Below are positions 1 to 5,811 of a stretch of 12,809 nucleotides of DNA, in pieces. The notes beneath the pieces are model-generated. The model saw only the letters and a program-made list of their open reading frames with translations, was not told where the DNA came from and searched no databases. The stretch comes from CAZEXD01 sp964516865 (GTDB lineage: Bacteria; Patescibacteriota; Minisyncoccia; Minisyncoccales; Staskawiczbacteraceae), in the NCBI GenBank assembly GCA_964516865.1, contig CAZEXD010000018.1:1-12809 (forward strand), written 5' to 3'. Position 1 is the first letter of the stretch; each line of letters begins with the position of its first letter. The translations under genes and the position numbers were made by a program.

Positions 1-17
1 ATCGCGAGATTTTGGAC
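1..17. repeat. Half copy of the 32-bp palindrome
   Basis: The first 17 bases (ATCGCGAGATTTTGGAC) are identical to 776-792, the right half of the perfect palindrome at 761-792. The window therefore opens one base before the centre of a second copy of that element, downstream of the PaaX-like gene. A break at a palindrome centre is what an assembler often produces, so this may be a true scaffold end. The rest of the copy is not visible. Confidence 0.8.
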
Positions 18-149
18 GGAATGATTTTAGATTTTCATTATTTATTCTTTATTTATTTTTTATTTTATTCTTTATTTCTTTTTTATTTTTATCTTTTTTT
101 ATCTTAATATTTCTTGTTTTGTATCTCTTGCTTTAGATTTATAGAGATT
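18..149. other. T-rich intergenic tract
   Basis: This stretch is almost pure T and A on the plus strand, with runs of short TTTATT and TTTTTATT words, and A-rich as transcript downstream of the PaaX-like gene. I see no open reading frame of note, no RNA gene and no CRISPR-type repeat-spacer pattern. Confidence 0.7.
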
Positions 150-698
150 TTATATTTTTTGCCTTAGATTAAATATGTTTTTTAAATGGGTTTCATTATC
201 AATTTTTTCTAGTATTCCTACGCGGACATATTCTCTAAGGCCAAAGAATTCTATTAAAAAATCTAACTCGTTTTGACAATCATAAGGAAAAATAAACACG
301 CTTTTTTGAAGTTCGTAAAATCCTAACTTTTTTAATCTTTCTCGCAAGGCGTCTCGGCCCTTTTTGATTTTCTCGGGAATATCAAAAATTACTAATCGCC
401 ACTTATTATCCCATTTCTTTTCGCCAATTTTCATATCCTGAAAACGATAAGTTAATGCTTTTATTCTTCCTTTATCCGTCAATACCAACGTATAAGAGCC
501 ATCAGAATTTCTCCGTTTTTCAACCAATTTTGATTTATAAAGATTTCTTATATTTTTCTGCACTTCTTCTTTCTTTATTTTCTTCCATTCTCTTGATATC
601 TCTTTTAACACCTTCCATTGTTTCCCGGGGATATAAGAATAACCAAAGGCCAAACCACCCAATAAAATTAAAAGTATTTTCTTTTTCAGGTTTTCCAT
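150..698 (-). CDS. PaaX-like regulator with Cas2-like domain
   Basis: A 182-residue protein. The N-terminal part has a hydrophobic stretch (about residues 8-20), then a winged-helix-like segment (about 25-85) with the pattern RNLYKSKLVEKRRNSDGSYTL followed by LTDKG. The C-terminal part (about 98-175) is Cas2-like: WRLVIFDIPEK with Asp106 at the end of the first strand, then LGFYELQKSVFIFPYDC. This arrangement matches PaaX-type repressors, which are often auto-annotated as Cas2 in Parcubacteria. No CRISPR array or other cas gene is present, so a regulator is more likely than an adaptation nuclease. It starts with ATG at 698, has no Shine-Dalgarno sequence, and is preceded by a candidate promoter overlapping the palindrome. 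The target genes are unknown. Confidence 0.75.
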   Translation of the reverse strand: MENLKKKILLILLGGLAFGYSYIPGKQWKVLKEISREWKKIKKEEVQKNIRNLYKSKLVEKRRNSDGSYTLVLTDKGRIKALTYRFQDMKIGEKKWDNKWRLVIFDIPEKIKKGRDALRERLKKLGFYELQKSVFIFPYDCQNELDFLIEFFGLREYVRVGILEKIDNETHLKNIFNLRQKI

Positions 699-736
699 AA
701 TTTAATAATTTAAATCAAATTTAAATCAATGTTTTA

Positions 737-765
737 ATTATAACAAAAAAGAACCCCCCAGTCCA
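737..765 (-). promoter_or_regulatory. Candidate promoter of the PaaX-like gene
   Basis: Reading the minus strand, a consensus TATAAT (742-737) is preceded by TGT, giving an extended -10. Exactly 17 bases upstream is TGGACT (765-760), which matches 4 of 6 bases of the -35 consensus. The -35 hexamer runs into the arm of the 32-bp palindrome, so anything binding the palindrome would be placed to block this promoter. The predicted leader is about 30 bases. Confidence 0.6.
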
Positions 766-792
766 AAATCTCGCGATCGCGAGATTTTGGAC
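761..792. repeat. Perfect 32-bp palindrome
   Basis: GTCCAAAATCTCGCGA is followed directly by its reverse complement TCGCGAGATTTTGGAC, with no spacer. The element overlaps the -35 region of the PaaX-like gene on one side and abuts scaffold gap 1 on the other. Half of a second copy forms the window start, so copies bracket the gene. It could be a regulator binding site, a repetitive intergenic hairpin, or a fold-back assembly artefact. Confidence 0.9.
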
Positions 793-802
793 NNNNNNNN
801 NN
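793..802. other. Scaffold gap 1 (10 N)
   Basis: Ten unresolved bases directly next to the palindrome. The round length of 10 suggests a placeholder rather than a measured distance, so the join between 792 and 803 is provisional. Confidence 0.95.
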
Positions 803-903
803 GCCTTCGCTATTTTTTGTACTGGGGGCATCGGGCTTTGGTAGTATAAAGAAAAATAGAAAAAATATAATAGTATACGAAATGATGTTTTAAAGTGGAA
901 TTG

Positions 904-950
904 AAAGGGCCGACTGCGAAATGCGGTTAGGCATGTGCGGTCGGCCCTTT
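904..950 (-). terminator. Terminator-like hairpin after the GC-rich gene
   Basis: AAAGGGCCGAC (904-914) pairs perfectly with GTCGGCCCTTT (940-950), giving an 11-bp GC-rich stem around a 25-base loop. The loop can form a small inner ATGC/GCAT stem. The arm ends with a short T run in both directions. On the minus strand it lies about 50 bases past the stop codon of the GC-rich gene, the right place for its intrinsic terminator. The large loop and short U tract make this less than textbook. Confidence 0.6.
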
Positions 951-970
951 GTAAGACCATTTTTCTCCTA

Positions 971-992
971 TTCCGTCAGGGTTCCGTCAGGG
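971..992. repeat. Tandem 11-bp duplication
   Basis: TTCCGTCAGGG occurs twice back to back (971-981 and 982-992) with no mismatch, just downstream of the GC-rich gene's stop codon. It may be a recent slippage duplication or a two-site binding element. Confidence 0.9.
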
Positions 993-1006
993 TGATGACG
1001 TCATCA
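993..1006. repeat. 14-bp palindrome at the stop codon
   Basis: TGATGACGTCATCA is its own reverse complement. It directly follows the tandem duplication, and its right end contains the TGA stop codon (1006-1004, minus strand) of the GC-rich reading frame. Confidence 0.85.
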
Positions 1007-1621
1007 TTCCTGATGATGAGCTTCGCGTGAGNNNNNNNNNNNNNNNNNNNNNNNNNNNNNNNNNNNNNNNNNNNNNNNNNNNNNNNNNCCGGCCTCACGG
1101 GTTCCATGCGGGACCCGCGCCTCGAAGTTGAGGCTCACGGCGTGCGCTCCCGGGATCTGCTCGCCGTTCTTGAAGAACGGGTTGAGAAACGCCCGGACGC
1201 GCCACATCGCGACCCGAAGCATTTCCTGCAGGTCGGCACGGATTTTAGGCCGCACCGCCGCGAACATAGCCCGGTAGAGCTCGTCCTGCGGCGCCTCTCT
1301 GCTGAACATGAAGCGCACCGTGTGGTAGGCCAGCCGGGGGTTGTTGGGGTTAAGGCGGAGTTGGTACTCCGCATCCCACATCTGAAACCCGGCCGCCTCG
1401 AGCTGCTCGAGAGCGCTCCTGACGGAACACTTCTCGGTCGGCTTTATTACGAGTACGCCTTTAACGTACCCGTGCTTGCGGCGATGGAGTTCTCCCATCG
1501 TCTCCTTCTTTTTCTCGTCCCACTTCCGTACCGACTCCGGCACGACCCCAGAGTTGGAGAAGGAGAAATGCATCTCCACCAGCCACACCGACTCGTCGAG
1601 AACCAAGCTTCCAGCGGCCAT
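1004..1621 (-). CDS. GC-rich gene of unknown function, gap inside
   Basis: I do not recognise this protein. The start is ATG at 1621 because AAGGAG lies six bases upstream, although the frame stays open further 5' through the leader hairpin. Residues 1-177 are readable: a mixed alpha/beta-looking N-terminal half (VWLVEMHFSF near 12-21, GYVKGVLVIK at 51-60), then an Arg- and aromatic-rich region near 100-150 (YHTVRFMF, MWRVRAFLNPFF). There is no signal peptide or clear membrane segment. Scaffold gap 2 then covers about 20 codons. If its length is right, the frame continues and ends with SREAHHQE and TGA. Three sampled 60-base lines are 53-65% GC, against roughly 20-35% nearby, with GCC, CTC and CGG codons. 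This suggests transfer or a distinct gene class. It sits where infA would be expected. Confidence 0.65.
   Translation of the reverse strand: MAAGSLVLDESVWLVEMHFSFSNSGVVPESVRKWDEKKKETMGELHRRKHGYVKGVLVIKPTEKCSVRSALEQLEAAGFQMWDAEYQLRLNPNNPRLAYHTVRFMFSREAPQDELYRAMFAAVRPKIRADLQEMLRVAMWRVRAFLNPFFKNGEQIPGAHAVSLNFEARVPHGTREAXXXXXXXXXXXXXXXXXXXXSREAHHQE
1032..1088. other. Scaffold gap 2 (57 N)
   Basis: Fifty-seven unresolved bases within the 3' part of the GC-rich gene. CGTGAG just left of the gap (1026-1031) is the reverse complement of CTCACG just right of it (1094-1099), so the gap is flanked by inverted arms. The C-terminus of the gene and everything to the left rest on scaffolding, whereas 1089-12809 is continuous. 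Confidence 0.95.
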
Positions 1622-1627
1622 GTCGGT

Positions 1628-1633
1628 CTCCTT
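1628..1633 (-). promoter_or_regulatory. Strong Shine-Dalgarno, AAGGAG
   Basis: On the minus strand AAAGGAGA precedes the ATG at 1621, with six bases between AAGGAG and the start codon. This decides the start of the GC-rich gene. It is the only strong Shine-Dalgarno sequence I find before any gene in the window. Confidence 0.85.
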
Positions 1634-1654
1634 TCTGAAAAAATGGCCCTTGAA

Positions 1655-1712
1655 GCTATTCTGCACGATTCTGGTTATAAAATTCTTTACAAACAGAACC
1701 GTACAGAATAGC
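1655..1712 (-). promoter_or_regulatory. 19-bp leader hairpin of the GC-rich gene
   Basis: Two 19-base arms (1694-1712 and 1655-1673) flank a 20-base AT-rich loop. Seventeen positions are Watson-Crick. The two that differ become G-U wobbles in the minus-strand transcript, whereas they would be A-C mismatches in a plus-strand transcript. The structure therefore suits RNA made in the sense of the downstream gene. It ends about 21 bases before the Shine-Dalgarno. No U run follows directly, so it is not a classic terminator; a riboregulatory or mRNA-stabilising leader is possible. Confidence 0.7.
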
Positions 1713-1749
1713 AATTAACGATAAAAAAGAACTATTTCACTATAATTTT

Positions 1750-1778
1750 ATAACATCATATTTTTAAATTCTTGTCAA
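1750..1778 (-). promoter_or_regulatory. Candidate promoter for the GC-rich gene
   Basis: On the minus strand a perfect -35 TTGACA (1778-1773) is followed after 17 bases by TGTTAT (1755-1750), preceded by TGA as in an extended -10. The -35 lies in the last codons of map, so the cassette would be fired from the very end of the ribosomal operon. The predicted leader of about 120 bases would carry the 19-bp hairpin. The AT-rich setting makes chance -10 matches common. Confidence 0.45.
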
Positions 1779-2503
1779 TACTTTGGGTCCTTTCTCGGTT
1801 ACAGCAATCGTATGTTCAAAGTGGGCGGCTAAAGAATCATCTTTGGTCGCGTAGCCGTAACCATCTTTGGCTTTTTTAATCTGCCATTCGCCGCTGGTTG
1901 CCATTGGTTCCAAACAAATCACCATTCCTTCTTTTAGTTTTAGCCCCTCACCCATTTCTCCGTAATTCGGTATTTGCGGGTCCTCATGAACTTCCTTGCC
2001 TATACCATGGCCGCACGGACAACACTGAAGTCATTTTTTTCAGTATATTTTTGGATAACATTTCCGATCTCGCCAACACTAATACCCGGCCTAATTTTTT
2101 TTATTGCAATTTCCAGCGCTTTTTTTGTAATTTTTATCAGCCGTTTTGCCTCGGGACAAATTTTGCCGACGCCGACGGTAATCGCCATATCGGTGTTAAA
2201 ACCTTTATATAAAACCCCCAAATCAAGGGAAATAATATCGCCTTCTTTTAACGCTCTTTCCGAAGGAAAACAATGAACTATTTCTTCGTTAACCGAAGTA
2301 CATAAAGAAAAAGGGAATCCTTTATATCCCTTAAAAGAGGGGGTTGCTCCATATTTTAAAATCAGGGCTTCCGCAGCCCTGTCTAATTCTTTGGTAGTAA
2401 TTCCCGGTCTAACCATTTCTTTGAGTTTTTTAATAACCGTCGCCAGAATTTTTCCACCCTTAGCCATTATTTCAATTTCGTCTGGAGTTTTTATTGTAAT
2501 CAT
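1764..2503 (-). pseudogene. map: Methionine aminopeptidase, frameshifted
   Basis: Type I methionine aminopeptidase, which removes the initiator Met from new proteins. The first frame (2503-2000) gives residues 1-163 of a normal enzyme, with His77 in IVHCFPS and metal ligands Asp94 and Asp105 in DLGVLYKGFNTD. It then runs off after SVVR and stops at 2000-2002. The second frame carries GHGIGKEVHEDP (His ligand), LEPM and EHTIAVTEKG (Glu ligands) and ends at 1764. At 2012-2015 about 7 bases seem lost, deleting a DLV-like tripeptide. Adding 7 makes the length 747, a multiple of 3. All catalytic residues are encoded, so in this normally essential gene a consensus error is as likely as real decay. 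It follows adk as usual in spc operons. Confidence 0.85.
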
Positions 2504-2645
2504 CTATCCCAATTTTTAATTTTAATTTTAAAATTTTAAATCAATTTTTAATGTTTAAATCTTCTATTTGAAAACCCGTCAGATTTTAATTATTCCAAAA
2601 TAAAGAATTCAAATTGAATTCAAATTCCAAATTGCTAATTTCAAA

Positions 2646-3356
2646 TTATTGTTTTAACGCTTTTAAAATATCTTCATAAACCTCGGAAACTGATTGCTCG
2701 CCATTAACCTCTAGGACATTTAAACCTTCTTTCTTAAAATATTCAAATAAAGGAAGGGTTCTTTCTTTGTATTCTTTTATTCTTACTTTTATTGTTTCCG
2801 GGTCGTCCAAGCCGACTCTTTTAACTAATTTTGAACCATCCAGAGGACAAATCGTTAAATTCTCTGTTTCTTTGTTATATAAAATGGGGTGGCGCATCAA
2901 TTCGCACAGCCGACGATGGGAATTTCTATAAATTGTCTGCTCCGGACTTATTTCCAAGAAAATTATTTTTATATTTTCTTTGCCGTAAAGATTTTCCAAA
3001 ACCGGCATTATTCTTTCTCCCTCATACAAGGTACGGGGAGAACCGGCCAAAAGAAGGTTTTTCCCTTCTTGCGCCAATTCTTTTATTTTCTTTTGAACCA
3101 AAAAAGTAACAAAAGGTGGACTGCAAAGTTTCCCCTCTTTCCATAGTTTATATTCGTTTAAAATGTCGTATTTTTGCCCTTCAATTTCAAAAAATCTTTC
3201 TGAAGAGTCGGGCAAAAGACCTTCTGCCCCCTTAAAGTTCTGCTCTAAAATTTTACTCGTTTCAAAATAATACAGATTTAGTTTTTCTGATAACAACTCG
3301 GCTTGCGTTCCCTTGCCTGAACCTGGCGGTCCAATAAGAATGATAATTTGTTTCAT
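2646..3356 (-). CDS. adk: Adenylate kinase
   Basis: Converts ATP + AMP to 2 ADP in the cytoplasm. The 236-residue protein has the P-loop GPPGSGKGT at 9-17, an AGSPRT motif at 104-109 where most family members have DGFPRT, and a LID domain at about 143-185 with RRLCELMRHP, CPLDG and GLDDPETI. The zinc-site positions read Cys151, Met154, Cys170, Asp173; the second cysteine of the usual Cys-Cys-Cys-Asp/Cys set is Met, so zinc binding is doubtful. An insertion-like stretch (about 41-75) lengthens the NMP-binding region. The position between secY and map is canonical. The spacer to map is 142 bases, AT-rich, with near-duplicate AATTCAAATT words. There is no Shine-Dalgarno before the ATG. Confidence 0.95.
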   Translation of the reverse strand: MKQIIILIGPPGSGKGTQAELLSEKLNLYYFETSKILEQNFKGAEGLLPDSSERFFEIEGQKYDILNEYKLWKEGKLCSPPFVTFLVQKKIKELAQEGKNLLLAGSPRTLYEGERIMPVLENLYGKENIKIIFLEISPEQTIYRNSHRRLCELMRHPILYNKETENLTICPLDGSKLVKRVGLDDPETIKVRIKEYKERTLPLFEYFKKEGLNVLEVNGEQSVSEVYEDILKALKQ

Positions 3357-3449
3357 AGTTTTAGTTTTTGGTTGTTGGGTTAGTGGGCTTTAAATAATTC
3401 TTATAAAACACTTCCTCGCCTAATCACTTAATATCTAATTCTCTAACAC

Positions 3450-4727
3450 TTAAAAATTGTCGTATTCTCTCATTTCCAACTGACTTTCGACTTGACGCAC
3501 GGTTTCCAAAACAACGCTCACCACAATAAGCAAACTGGTTCCGCCAATTAAAAAATTAAAACCGTGAACGCCAGTAATTCCGGTAATAACAGAGGGAAGA
3601 ACAGCAATTAATCCCAAAAAAATCGCTCCCGGAAACAAAACCCTGTTTAAAATAAAATTCAGAAAAGAAGCCGTGGAGGCGCCTGGTCTTATGCCGGGCA
3701 CAAAACCGCCCATTTTTTGAAGATTGGAAGAAATATCTTTAGGATCAAAAGTAACCATTGTGTAAAAATAAGTAAAAACAATCACTAAAACAAAATAAAA
3801 AATTCCATAAATCCAAACATTTTGGAAAAAGTTGCCAACTGTCTGCGCCGCCCTACCAACAAATCCCCCAGCTCCGCCCAAAAAGTTGGCTATCATTCCC
3901 GGAAACAATAAAATAGAAAGGGCAAAAATAATAGGAATTACGCCGGCAGGATTAATACTCATTGGCAAATAAGTGGAAACTCCGCCGTACATTTTTGTGC
4001 CGCGTACTCTTTTGGCATAAGAAATTGGAATGTTTCTTCTCGCCTCAGTAATCAAAACCACGCTTGCCACAATTATAACCGCTGAAACAAAAAATAAAAG
4101 ATAAAAAGGAATTCTCGAAGGATCCCAAGTGACAAACATTTCAAAAATATCTTTCGGTAATCTTGCCACAATGCCGGCAAAAATTAACAAAGAAATTCCG
4201 TTTCCTATACCCTTCTCCGAAATCAGTTCGCCCAACCACATTAAAAACATTGCTCCGGCAGTAATGGTAATAATTGAACCAAGAAGAACCAACGGAGGCA
4301 TTATTCCCAAAAAACCCTGACGTTGAAAGAGTGTTATCATTCCATAACCCTCAAACATAGATAAAGGTATTGTCAACAATCTCCCATATTGATTAAATTT
4401 TTGGCGACCCGCTTCTCCTTCTTCTTTATAAAGTCTCTCCAAAGAAGGAAAAACCATTGTTAATAGTTGCAAAATAATTGTGGCGGTAATATAAGGACCC
4501 AAACCTAATAAAATAATCGAAAAATTACTCAAGGCGCCGCCTGTAAAAATATTAAGAAGACCGAATACTTGATTTTGGCTAAAAAACTGACGCAACTTTT
4601 CTGTACCAATGCCCGGAATGGGAACATTGGCGGCTAACCTGAAAATAACAAAAATTCCCAGTACAAACAAAATTTTCTTGCGGAGTTCTTTGTTTCTAAA
4701 AAGAAATAATATTTTATCGTACCACAT
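3450..4727 (-). CDS. secY: Protein translocase channel SecY
   Basis: The membrane channel of the Sec translocon. The 425 residues contain about ten hydrophobic segments. It opens with the typical amphipathic start and first membrane helix (LFVLGIFVIFRLAANVPIPG), followed by the plug-region sequence FTGGALSNFSI and the second helix GLGPYITATIILQLL. It also has the conserved INPAGVIPIIFA and the C-terminal LLIVVSVVLETVRQVESQL pattern. The length is close to the bacterial norm (E. coli 443). It sits between rplO and adk, 51 and 93 bases away, as in the standard spc operon. The start context is ACCATG with no Shine-Dalgarno. Nothing appears truncated. Confidence 0.97.
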   Translation of the reverse strand: MWYDKILFLFRNKELRKKILFVLGIFVIFRLAANVPIPGIGTEKLRQFFSQNQVFGLLNIFTGGALSNFSIILLGLGPYITATIILQLLTMVFPSLERLYKEEGEAGRQKFNQYGRLLTIPLSMFEGYGMITLFQRQGFLGIMPPLVLLGSIITITAGAMFLMWLGELISEKGIGNGISLLIFAGIVARLPKDIFEMFVTWDPSRIPFYLLFFVSAVIIVASVVLITEARRNIPISYAKRVRGTKMYGGVSTYLPMSINPAGVIPIIFALSILLFPGMIANFLGGAGGFVGRAAQTVGNFFQNVWIYGIFYFVLVIVFTYFYTMVTFDPKDISSNLQKMGGFVPGIRPGASTASFLNFILNRVLFPGAIFLGLIAVLPSVITGITGVHGFNFLIGGTSLLIVVSVVLETVRQVESQLEMREYDNF

Positions 4728-4778
4728 GGTGCAAATTTTTAATTTTTAATTGTCATTTTGCATTTTGACTTTTGAGTT

Positions 4779-5213
4779 TTAACTTTTTATTGTGCCGCCG
4801 GCTTTTTCTATTTTGTTTTTTGCGTTCTGAGAAATTAGACATTTCTCAAAAACAAGGGGTTTTGTAATATCGCTCTTTGCTAAAATTTTAACTTTGGGGA
4901 TTCTTCCTTTAATTCTACGAATAATTCTCTTTTCAAGCAAACTTTTAGGAGAAACTGTTTCCCCTTTTTCAAATTTTTTCTCTAAAACTCCAACATTAAC
5001 CACTACCTTTTTTGAGGATATTGTTTTTTTTCTATAACCTTTTAGTTTGGGGTATCTTTTGATCGTTTCACGAATAACCGGCATTAATTTTCTTCCGGCT
5101 CTTGCTTTCTGACCTTTTAACCCTTTCCCCGAATAGGTTCCTCTTCCTCCGCCCCGTCCTACTCTTTTTTTATTCTTTTTTTTATGAATTGGTTTTAATT
5201 GATGTAATTGCAT
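4779..5213 (-). CDS. rplO: Ribosomal protein L15
   Basis: Large-subunit protein that stabilises 23S rRNA. At 144 residues it is normal for the family. The extended, Gly- and basic-rich N-terminus (GRGGGRGTYSGKGLKGQKAR) is the family hallmark, and the C-terminal half ends with the NKIEKAGG motif. It directly follows rpsE, with a 105-base spacer too short for the usual rpmD. The ATG at 5213 is preceded by GTAAAGCGCTT, part of a motif shared with three other genes here. There is no Shine-Dalgarno. Confidence 0.95.
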   Translation of the reverse strand: MQLHQLKPIHKKKNKKRVGRGGGRGTYSGKGLKGQKARAGRKLMPVIRETIKRYPKLKGYRKKTISSKKVVVNVGVLEKKFEKGETVSPKSLLEKRIIRRIKGRIPKVKILAKSDITKPLVFEKCLISQNAKNKIEKAGGTIKS

Positions 5214-5260
5214 AAGCGCTTTACTAAATTAAAATGTTATCAAAAGGCAAAATTTTGGTT

Positions 5261-5276
5261 TCGCGCCGTGACGCGA
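5261..5276 (-). promoter_or_regulatory. Small GC hairpin in the rpsE-rplO spacer
   Basis: TCGCG (5261-5265) and CGCGA (5272-5276) form a 5-bp stem with a 6-base loop, a GC island in an otherwise AT-rich spacer. On the minus strand a TATAAT lies a little upstream (about 5294-5299) but without a well-spaced -35, so an internal promoter for rplO is only a weak possibility. The spacer marks the place where rpmD normally lies. Confidence 0.35.
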
Positions 5277-5318
5277 TAAATTTTATATTTCTATTATAAT
5301 TTTAATTTATGCTGTCAG

Positions 5319-5783
5319 TTAAACTTTCAATTTTTTCAAGGCCTTTATTGTCGCTTTGGCATTGTTAAGTTTGTTTTTCGAACGGGAAATAATTTTGGCT
5401 GAAATATCTTGAATGCCTACCAAATTACAAATTACCCTAATCACTCCTCCCGACACCAAACCGCGGCCTTTTTTTTGAGGTTTTAATATAACAATAGCCG
5501 GTCCGAATTTTGCTTCTACTTCGTGAGGAATGGTATTTTCTTTTATCGGAATTGAAATGAGATGTTTTTTTGCCCTTCTTGTTGCTTTTTCCACTGCCTG
5601 AGCCACATCTCTGCCTTTATCTACCCCTAATCCAATTTTTCCCTTCTTGTCTCCCACAACCACTACGGCTCTAAACCGTAACCTTTTTCCCCCTTTAGTG
5701 ACTCTTGTAACTCGGGCCAAATCTAAAACCTTTGATTCAAACTCTTCTTTTGGCAATTTAGATGGAATTATTTTATCAATCAT
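5319..5783 (-). CDS. rpsE: Ribosomal protein S5
   Basis: Small-subunit protein important for decoding accuracy. The 154 residues begin with the double-stranded-RNA-binding-like domain (about 13-76: RVTRVTKGGKRLRFRAVVVVGDKKGKIGLG). A short link follows (IPIKENTIPHEVEAKFG) and then the C-terminal S5 fold (AIVILKPQKKGRGLVSGGVIRVICNLVGIQD). The length and motifs are normal. It follows rplR by 28 bases. No Shine-Dalgarno is seen before the ATG (ATTATTTATG). Confidence 0.96.
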   Translation of the reverse strand: MIDKIIPSKLPKEEFESKVLDLARVTRVTKGGKRLRFRAVVVVGDKKGKIGLGVDKGRDVAQAVEKATRRAKKHLISIPIKENTIPHEVEAKFGPAIVILKPQKKGRGLVSGGVIRVICNLVGIQDISAKIISRSKNKLNNAKATIKALKKLKV

Positions 5784-5811
5784 AAATAATTTTTTAAACT
5801 TAATTTAAAAA

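Larger units (their letters stand above)
755..828. repeat. Outer inverted arms around gap 1
   Basis: CCCCCAGT at 755-762 is matched by its exact reverse complement ACTGGGGG at 821-828. Inside these arms lie the 32-bp palindrome, ten Ns and a degenerate second arm: the reverse complement of 803-820 (ACAAAAAATAGCGAAGGC) resembles the palindrome arm CCAAAATCTCGCGA. This looks like a compound hairpin element that the assembler could not close. Transcribed either way it could also act as a terminator. Confidence 0.6.

Noticed and set aside
150..698. Cas2 endonuclease of a CRISPR system
   Set aside because: The C-terminal half is Cas2-like, but a winged-helix-like domain precedes it, no repeat-spacer array exists in the window, and no cas1 or other cas gene is near. 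The PaaX-like reading is better.
904..950. tRNA-like or small structured RNA
   Set aside because: The 47-base element is a single long hairpin without cloverleaf features; a terminator fits better.
1106..1711. 201-codon open frame on the plus strand in the GC-rich region
   Set aside because: It is antisense to the frame with a strong Shine-Dalgarno and more natural composition. Long antisense frames are expected in GC-rich coding DNA, and its product is rich in Arg, His and Leu without recognisable motifs.
2000..2042. Programmed -1 frameshift in map at the A-rich run 2034-2040
   Set aside because: The heptamer A AAA AAT is slippery in form, but a -1 slip there meets TGA at once, and conserved residues (DFSVVR) continue in the original frame past it. 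The break is at 2013-2014.
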